This document shows, one piece after another, positions 59,230-64,000 of a stretch of 64,000 nucleotides of DNA (the stretch's first letter is position 1; each line of letters begins with the position of its first letter). The DNA comes from Vallitalea sp. GTDB taxonomy: Bacteria > Bacillota > Clostridia > Lachnospirales > Vallitaleaceae. The translations under genes and the position numbers were made by a program. The notes beneath the pieces are model-generated. The model saw nothing but the letters and a program-made list of their open reading frames with translations. It did no database searches and had not been told where the DNA came from. The DNA is taken from assembly GCA_025210515.1 (NCBI GenBank), contig JAOARM010000033.1:62001-126000 (forward strand), written 5' to 3'.

Positions 59230-59389
59230 GAAAAAACCTCCTAGACACAAATCCATATAACATTATATGAGTCTAGAATAAATACGTTACTTAAAATATA
59301 TAAAATAATTTACTCTTGATACTGATATTTAATCATACATACATACTTATTTGAATATATTATTATCAATAACCATTAGAGGTGTTTAC

Positions 59390-59725
59390 TTGAGTATCCA
59401 GTTAATAACACAACAATTAATTCAATCTATAAAACAAACTCCTGAATATAACAATGCTAGAAAGCTAAAAGAAGAGATTTTACGAAATAAAAATCTAACA
59501 AAAATAGTTACTGATTTTCAAAAAGAGCAAGAGAGATTATATAATCTTAACCTTCCTCCAGAAGAATTGGATAGAGAAATGAAAAAGCTAGTAGACTCAT
59601 TTAAGCAATTATCTAACAATACTATTATTAGTGATTATTCATTGGCTCTTCAACAAATTCAATCAATAGTTGATGATATTAATATGTCAATTATTGAATC
59701 TATTGACAAAGATCTAGTCATTTAA
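59390..59725 (+). CDS. YlbF/YmcA-family protein
   Basis: About 111 residues starting at TTG 59390, with AGAGGTG five bases before. An in-frame TTG at 59351 has no site. It is all helical, with the family-type stretch IKQTPEYNNARKLKEEIL and the central KIVTDFQKEQERL. In Bacillus, YlbF and YmcA with YaaT affect RNase Y and sporulation/competence decisions; here only family membership is supported. Confidence 0.78.
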   Translation: MSIQLITQQLIQSIKQTPEYNNARKLKEEILRNKNLTKIVTDFQKEQERLYNLNLPPEELDREMKKLVDSFKQLSNNTIISDYSLALQQIQSIVDDINMSIIESIDKDLVI

Positions 59726-59769
59726 TTACAGAGAGTTACTATATATTTTCAATATAACTACATGAACAG

Positions 59770-59795
59770 GGGGTTGTAGATAATACTACAACCCC
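59770..59795. terminator. Bidirectional terminator hairpin
   Basis: GGGGTTGTAG (59770-59779) pairs perfectly with CTACAACCCC (59786-59795). It lies between the convergent YlbF-family and nitronate monooxygenase genes and is followed by TTATTTG on the plus strand. Confidence 0.8.
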
Positions 59796-59831
59796 TTATT
59801 TGCTCTTGCATTAAATACATAGTTATAAATC

Positions 59832-60905
59832 TTATGTTAGAATTTCATAATCATTTATCTGTTGTTTCAACTCATTAATTAATGTGTTTACAGATATTAT
59901 TTTATGTATTTCACATGCTCTTTCACCTGCAAATATTAAGCCTTCTTCTCCTTGTACTGAATCAATTAGTGCTTGTGAAATACAATATGGTGTATCGGCA
60001 GGGTTACAATGAGAAAGACATGCAAAGCATTTTTTAACTGGAATTCTGCCATTTTCAGTCTTATTTATAAAACTATTTTTAATAGCTCTTCCTGGAAGAC
60101 CTACTGGACTTTTAATAAGGCAAATATCATTTTGAGAAGAATTAATGTAAGCTTCTTTGAAGCTAGTGCTTGCATCACATTCATAAGTTGCTACGAACCT
60201 TGAGCCCATTTGAACACCTTTTGCTCCTATTGATAGCATTTTGGCAATATCATTACCATCAATAATTCCTCCTGCTGCTATTACAGGTATATTCTTATCA
60301 TATTCTTTCTCATATGGTTTGACTAATGAAATTACATCTTTAACTATTTCTTCAAGACTTTCATTAGTTTTATCTACTAGGTCTTTCGCCTTAAAACCTA
60401 AATGTCCTCCAGCTTTTGCACCTTCTACAATAATTGCATCTGGTAATCTGTTTGATTTTTCCCATTTTTTCAGTATAATTCTCGCAGCTTTGCCAGAAGA
60501 AACAATAGGAATAATTTTAGTTGTACTTTCTTTAACAAGCTTAGGTAAATCTATTGGAAGTCCTGCTCCTGATATAATTATATCTATTTTTTCTTTAATA
60601 GCTGTCTTAACAAGTTCTTTATAATTTTTCATAGCTACCATTAAGTTTACGCCAATTATCCCTGTAGGACTTAATTTCTTAGCTTTTTTTATTTCTTTTG
60701 ATAAGGCTCTTTTATTAGCTTCTAGTGTATTAGTTAAAAAATCTGGTTCCAAATATCCAATCTGTACACCTGATATTATCCCAACACCACCTTCGTTAGC
60801 TACCGCAGATGCTAACGATGATTTTGATACGCCTATACCCATTCCACCTTGAATAATGGGTATCTTTATGTCTAAATCTCCAATTTTAAGCTTTGGTATT
60901 TTCAA
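59832..60905 (-). CDS. Nitronate monooxygenase / FabK-like flavoprotein
   Basis: 357 residues. The FMN-binding TIM barrel begins PIIQGGMGIGVS, then AVANEGGVGIISG, GAGLPID, VEGAKAGGHLGF (catalytic-site His) and VIAAGGIIDGNDIAKMLSIGA with GVQMGSRF. A Cys-rich C-terminal stretch (KKCFACLSHCNPADTPYC) is typical of clostridial nitronate monooxygenases and absent from FabK. AGGAGG precedes the ATG. The role may be removal of toxic nitronates or a lipid-related reductase; the FabT-like operator favours the latter, which is inference. Confidence 0.85.
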   Translation of the reverse strand: MKIPKLKIGDLDIKIPIIQGGMGIGVSKSSLASAVANEGGVGIISGVQIGYLEPDFLTNTLEANKRALSKEIKKAKKLSPTGIIGVNLMVAMKNYKELVKTAIKEKIDIIISGAGLPIDLPKLVKESTTKIIPIVSSGKAARIILKKWEKSNRLPDAIIVEGAKAGGHLGFKAKDLVDKTNESLEEIVKDVISLVKPYEKEYDKNIPVIAAGGIIDGNDIAKMLSIGAKGVQMGSRFVATYECDASTSFKEAYINSSQNDICLIKSPVGLPGRAIKNSFINKTENGRIPVKKCFACLSHCNPADTPYCISQALIDSVQGEEGLIFAGERACEIHKIISVNTLINELKQQINDYEILT

Positions 60906-60941
60906 TATCTATATCCTCCTATTATAATAATCAATTCAATA

Positions 60942-60974
60942 TATTTGAGATTCAAATAGTTTGATAATCAAAGT
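60942..60974 (-). promoter_or_regulatory. FabT-like operator and second palindrome
   Basis: ACTTTGATTATCAAACT (minus, 60974-60958) agrees with the reported FabT box ANTTTGATTATCAAATT at all but one position. A second perfect palindrome TATTTGA-N3-TCAAATA follows at 60958-60942. The first overlaps the -10 region, so a MarR-type repressor would block transcription. The regulator gene is not in the window. Confidence 0.65.
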
Positions 60975-61000
60975 ATAATGTATTTACACAAACTTGTCAA
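60972..61000 (-). promoter_or_regulatory. Sigma-A promoter of the nitronate monooxygenase gene
   Basis: TTGACA (61000-60995), 17 bp and TATACT (60977-60972). Confidence 0.8.
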
Positions 61001-61077
61001 GGTCTATATGATATTGAAAACTACATGTAATTACATATAATAATACATAAGACAATTATAAAAACTTCTATAACAAA

Positions 61078-61145
61078 AGGGTATCTCTCATTATATCCAT
61101 AACTTCTACTTATGTAAGTCCATATTATATAATGCTTAATACCCT
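61078..61145 (-). terminator. Long terminator hairpin after leuA
   Basis: AGGGTAT (minus, 61145-61139) pairs with ATACCCT (61084-61078), with inner ATTATAT/ATATAAT pairing, followed by TTTTG. It lies shortly after the leuA stop. Confidence 0.6.
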
Positions 61146-61166
61146 AATGTAAAGATTTAATTTCGA

Positions 61167-62840
61167 TTATTTAATATGTCTATTAATTGCACTAATTAAT
61201 GCTCTTATAGAAGCAAGATTAATATTACAATCCTTACCTACTCCGTACTTAACTATACCTTCATCATTTTTAAGTCCAATATAAGCTACTGCATCTGCAT
61301 CTGCTCCAATATTCATACTATGTTCTTCATATTCAACTAGTTTAAATGGTTCAATATCAAGTTCCCTAATGCCATCTACAAAAGCTGCTATAGGACCGTT
61401 TCCAGTTCCTTTAATTGTTTTTGTATCTCCTTTAAATGTTACTGTTGCACATACTGTGACTTTCACATCTTTGTGAGTTGTATCTTTATCTTCTATTGTG
61501 CTTACAAAGCTTACTAATTGCAATAATTTATCTTGTTCAAAATATTCCTTATTAAATATGTTAAATATTTCATTACCACTAAGTTCTTTTCCTGTACTAT
61601 CAGTTATTTTCTGTATTAACTTACCAACTTCTGGATGCATTTTCTTAGGAAGTTTATACCCATATTCTGATTCAAGGATATATGCTATACCCCCTTTACC
61701 AGATTGACTATTTATTCTAATAATAGCTTCATATTCTCTACCAATATCCGCTGGATTAATTGGAAGATATGGAACTTCCCAATATTCGTATTTTTCATTA
61801 TTATAAACATCTAAGCCTTTCTTTATAGCATCTTGATGAGAACCTGAAAAAGCTGTATATACAAGTTCTCCTGCATATGGGTGTCTTTCATGAACTTTCA
61901 ACATAGTACATTCTTCATATACAGATATAATATTATTAATATCTTCTACTTTAATCATAGGGTCTATACCTTGAGAATATAAGTTCATAGCTACAGTTAG
62001 CATATCAAGATTACCAGTTCTTTCTCCATTTCCAAATAATGTTCCTTCTACTCTATCAGCTCCTGCCAACATTGCAAGTTCTGTAGCAGCAACTCCTGTT
62101 CCTCTATCATTATGAGTGTGTACACTTATTATTACATTTTCTCTGCAGTTAATATTGTTACAGAACCATTCAATCTGATCAGCATATATATTAGGCATAG
62201 ACATTTCAACTGTTGCAGGTAAGTTAATAATTATTTTATTATCAATTGTTGGCTTCCATACGTCTATAACTGCTTCACATATTTCTAATGCAAAATCAAG
62301 TTCAGTACCAGTAAAGCTCTCTGGTGAATATTCTAATGTAATATTTTCAACATTACTTTTCTCTGCTAGTTCTTTTATCTTCTTAACACCTTTAATTGCA
62401 ATATCAATTATTTCTTGTTTGTTTTTCTTAAACACTACTTTTCTCTGCAAAGTAGAAGTTGAATTATATACGTGTACTATAGCATTTTTGCAACCATCAA
62501 TAGCTTTAAAAGTTTTTTCTATTAATTCATCTCTTGCTTGTGTTAATACCTGTATACTCATATCATCATCTAGCATATTTTCTTCAATAAGTTTTCTAGT
62601 AAAATTAAAATCTGCTCCTGATGCAGAAGGAAATCCAACTTCAATTTCCTTGAATCCCATATCTTTTAATAAATTAAACATTTTAGTTTTTTTCTGTACG
62701 TTCATAGGTATTGGCAATGCTTGATTTCCATCTCTCAAATCTACACTACACCAAATGGGAGCCTTCTCTATTGTTCTTGAAGGCCATTGTCTGTCATCTA
62801 ATTGTATTGGTTGAAAAGCTTTATAGTTTTTATAATTCAT
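61167..62840 (-). CDS. leuA: 2-isopropylmalate synthase (long type)
   Basis: 557 residues. The catalytic barrel shows PIWCSVDLRDGNQALP, EVGFPSASGADF, the metal-site SVHTHNDRGTG and GTLFGNGERTGN. The C-terminal about 130 residues form the leucine-feedback domain, with GNGPIAAFVDGI and DADAVAYIGL. It condenses acetyl-CoA with 2-oxoisovalerate, the first step of leucine synthesis. AGGAGG precedes the ATG. Expression is controlled by the T-box leader at 62921-63325; no other leu genes are adjacent. Confidence 0.95.
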   Translation of the reverse strand: MNYKNYKAFQPIQLDDRQWPSRTIEKAPIWCSVDLRDGNQALPIPMNVQKKTKMFNLLKDMGFKEIEVGFPSASGADFNFTRKLIEENMLDDDMSIQVLTQARDELIEKTFKAIDGCKNAIVHVYNSTSTLQRKVVFKKNKQEIIDIAIKGVKKIKELAEKSNVENITLEYSPESFTGTELDFALEICEAVIDVWKPTIDNKIIINLPATVEMSMPNIYADQIEWFCNNINCRENVIISVHTHNDRGTGVAATELAMLAGADRVEGTLFGNGERTGNLDMLTVAMNLYSQGIDPMIKVEDINNIISVYEECTMLKVHERHPYAGELVYTAFSGSHQDAIKKGLDVYNNEKYEYWEVPYLPINPADIGREYEAIIRINSQSGKGGIAYILESEYGYKLPKKMHPEVGKLIQKITDSTGKELSGNEIFNIFNKEYFEQDKLLQLVSFVSTIEDKDTTHKDVKVTVCATVTFKGDTKTIKGTGNGPIAAFVDGIRELDIEPFKLVEYEEHSMNIGADADAVAYIGLKNDEGIVKYGVGKDCNINLASIRALISAINRHIK

Positions 62841-62920
62841 TATAAATCCTCCTTTTTAATTTAATCAAATAATAATATGTTACATCATTAATTTTTTAAA
62901 GAGATAAAGTGAAATCAAAA

Positions 62921-63325
62921 TAAAAACGGACCTTAATCTCTTATTATCAAGAGACGAAAGTCCGCGGTACCACTCTAATTTATTTCTATAGAAATACTCT
63001 TAATGGATATTAGTAATACTATTGTTATAATTTTTTCATTATAACTTATATTACAATATATTTCTTATAAGATAAAAAAACCTTTCGTCAAAAGAGACGA
63101 AAGGTATATTCAACGTAAACCACTCTTTACAAGAAAAATTGTAATTATAGATACAGGTGTTATTACCGATATCCTACCAATATAACGGTTGGTTTCCGTC
63201 TACTCCTACTATATATTTCAGAGAGCAACTCCAAGGCGAGTTCAATATTTTTCTAATACTATTTTCCACCAACCAATAGCTCTCTATAATTATCCAAATA
63301 TTTACTATTCCTTTTCTTCGTCTTT
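62921..63325 (-). ncRNA. Leucine T-box leader with two successive T-box/terminator modules
   Basis: Stem I is closed by AGAGAGC/GCTCTCT (63285-63279 and 63226-63220). The specifier-loop candidate GAACTC gives codon CTC, Leu, at 63240-63238. The first T-box-like sequence AAAGAGTGGTTTACG (63128-63114) is followed by a CCTTTCGTC/GACGAAAGG terminator with seven T residues (63104-63074). A second, canonical AGAGTGGTACCGCGG (62976-62962) is followed by a CGGAC/GTCCG terminator (62964-62921). No second stem I is seen between them. Both bulges keep TGGT to pair with the tRNA 3' end. It fills most of the 552-bp gap 62841-63392. Confidence 0.9.
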
Positions 63326-63344
63326 AACACTTTAATTTTTTAAT

Positions 63345-63373
63345 ATAATATCACTTTATTTTCAATTTGTCAA
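63345..63373 (-). promoter_or_regulatory. Sigma-A promoter of the leuA T-box transcript
   Basis: TTGACA (63373-63368), 17 bp and TATTAT (63350-63345). The -35 begins about 20 bp after the gltX stop, so leuA is a separate unit. Confidence 0.8.
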
Positions 63374-63392
63374 TTATTTTAATAATAATTAA

Positions 63393-64000
63393 TTAATTTG
63401 CTAATTCTTTTTGAAGTTTATCTATTCCAAATTCAATTCTTCTGATACATTCTTCTTTCCCTAGAATATCAGCTAAATCAAATGCACCACCTGGAGTCAT
63501 AGCTTTTCCTGATAAAACAGTTCTTAATGGCCATAACATTTGACCATTTTTTATACCTAATTCTTTTACAAATGCCATTACAACTTCATGTAGATTATCT
63601 TTATCCCATTGTTGTTCTTCTTTTAATACAGGTAGAATTTTAATAAGATTTTCTAGTGAGTTTTCTGGATTTGTTTTCATTCTCTTATGATTATATAATT
63701 CTGAACTATATTCTGGTAATTCTTCAAAGAAATCAAGATGACTTTCTATATCAGTAAGTACTTCTACTCTTGATTTAATTAACGGGCTAACTTTAGTTAA
63801 ATCAACATTATCTTTAGTGATTACTTTTTTCATATAAGGTAATGCAATTTTATGGAACTCATCATCAGTCATATTTTTAATATACTCACTATTCATCCAT
63901 TTAAACTTAGTCATATCAAATACAGCTGGAGATTTATTAATATTTTTGTAGTCAAATTCTTTAATTAATTCTTCTAAAGTAAATATTTCTTCATTTGATC
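63393..64000 (-). CDS. gltX: Glutamyl-tRNA synthetase, C-terminal part (cut by window edge)
   Basis: The frame is open to the right edge (about 202 codons seen). The visible part begins EEIFTLEELIKEFDYKN and continues INKSPAVFDMTKFKWMNSEYI, the anticodon-binding side of class I GluRS. It ends with RTVLSGKAMTPGGAFDLADILG, typical of this family. The catalytic HIGH and KMSKS parts lie outside the window. It charges tRNA-Glu with glutamate. Confidence 0.93.
   Translation of the reverse strand, partial: SNEEIFTLEELIKEFDYKNINKSPAVFDMTKFKWMNSEYIKNMTDDEFHKIALPYMKKVITKDNVDLTKVSPLIKSRVEVLTDIESHLDFFEELPEYSSELYNHKRMKTNPENSLENLIKILPVLKEEQQWDKDNLHEVVMAFVKELGIKNGQMLWPLRTVLSGKAMTPGGAFDLADILGKEECIRRIEFGIDKLQKELAN

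Overview
The window is AT-rich DNA from an anaerobic, spore-forming Clostridia-type Firmicute. The evidence is a SpoVAF-type protein, strong AGGAGG ribosome binding sites, T-box and glycine-riboswitch leaders, a class II (B12) ribonucleotide reductase and a split glycine decarboxylase. A Lachnospirales or Vallitalea-like host is plausible but is inference only. No tRNA, rRNA, CRISPR array, insertion sequence or phage module is visible. Most genes are on the minus strand. Where the ribosome binding site clearly favours an internal start, the shorter gene is given and the reason stated.

Left part (1-24535). Two tandem copies of a secreted beta-propeller/TPR/S41-protease gene, each with its own duplicated promoter and inverted-repeat element, are followed by ald and an Lrp-type regulator. 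Next is a sigma-54-controlled dihydroxyacetone (Dha) locus: two small membrane subunits, DhaK, DhaL, a separate DhaM (EIIA), HPr and EI, an activator carrying its own HPr domain, and rpoN. Three -24/-12 promoters lie in it, one in front of rpoN itself. The complete glycine cleavage set (gcvT-gcvH-gcvPA-gcvPB-lpd) lies behind a tandem glycine riboswitch with a terminator, and a LysM wall protein ends the section.

Middle (24772-47541). On the plus strand are a zinc-ribbon protein plus SpoVAF-type pair, a lipoprotein and, further on, a cysteine-desulfurase-like enzyme. Between them on the minus strand are a methyltransferase and a DUF421/DUF4363 membrane pair. From 31394 to 47258 is a 15-gene sugar or sugar-acid catabolic cluster: DeoR regulator, FGGY kinase, RbsABC-like ABC transporter, two Gfo/Idh oxidoreductases, zinc alcohol dehydrogenase, FucI/AraA-like isomerase, shikimate-dehydrogenase-like enzyme, phosphotriesterase-family hydrolase, KDPG-type aldolase, 2-hydroxyacid dehydrogenase and two cupins. 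It has two consensus promoters flanked by T-rich repeats and several intercistronic hairpins. Its substrate cannot be read from the sequence.

Right part (47542-64000). An ABC-F ATPase has a long leader containing an unlisted 47-codon ORF with its own promoter and ribosome binding site, followed by an intrinsic terminator that the end of the ORF could block by alternative pairing. This looks like translation-coupled attenuation. Then come a GH2 beta-galactosidase with an AraC regulator, a class II ribonucleotide reductase behind two NrdR boxes, small unknown genes, a YlbF-family protein, a nitronate monooxygenase whose promoter carries a FabT-like palindrome, and leuA behind a leucine T-box with two successive T-box/terminator modules. 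The 3' part of gltX ends the window.
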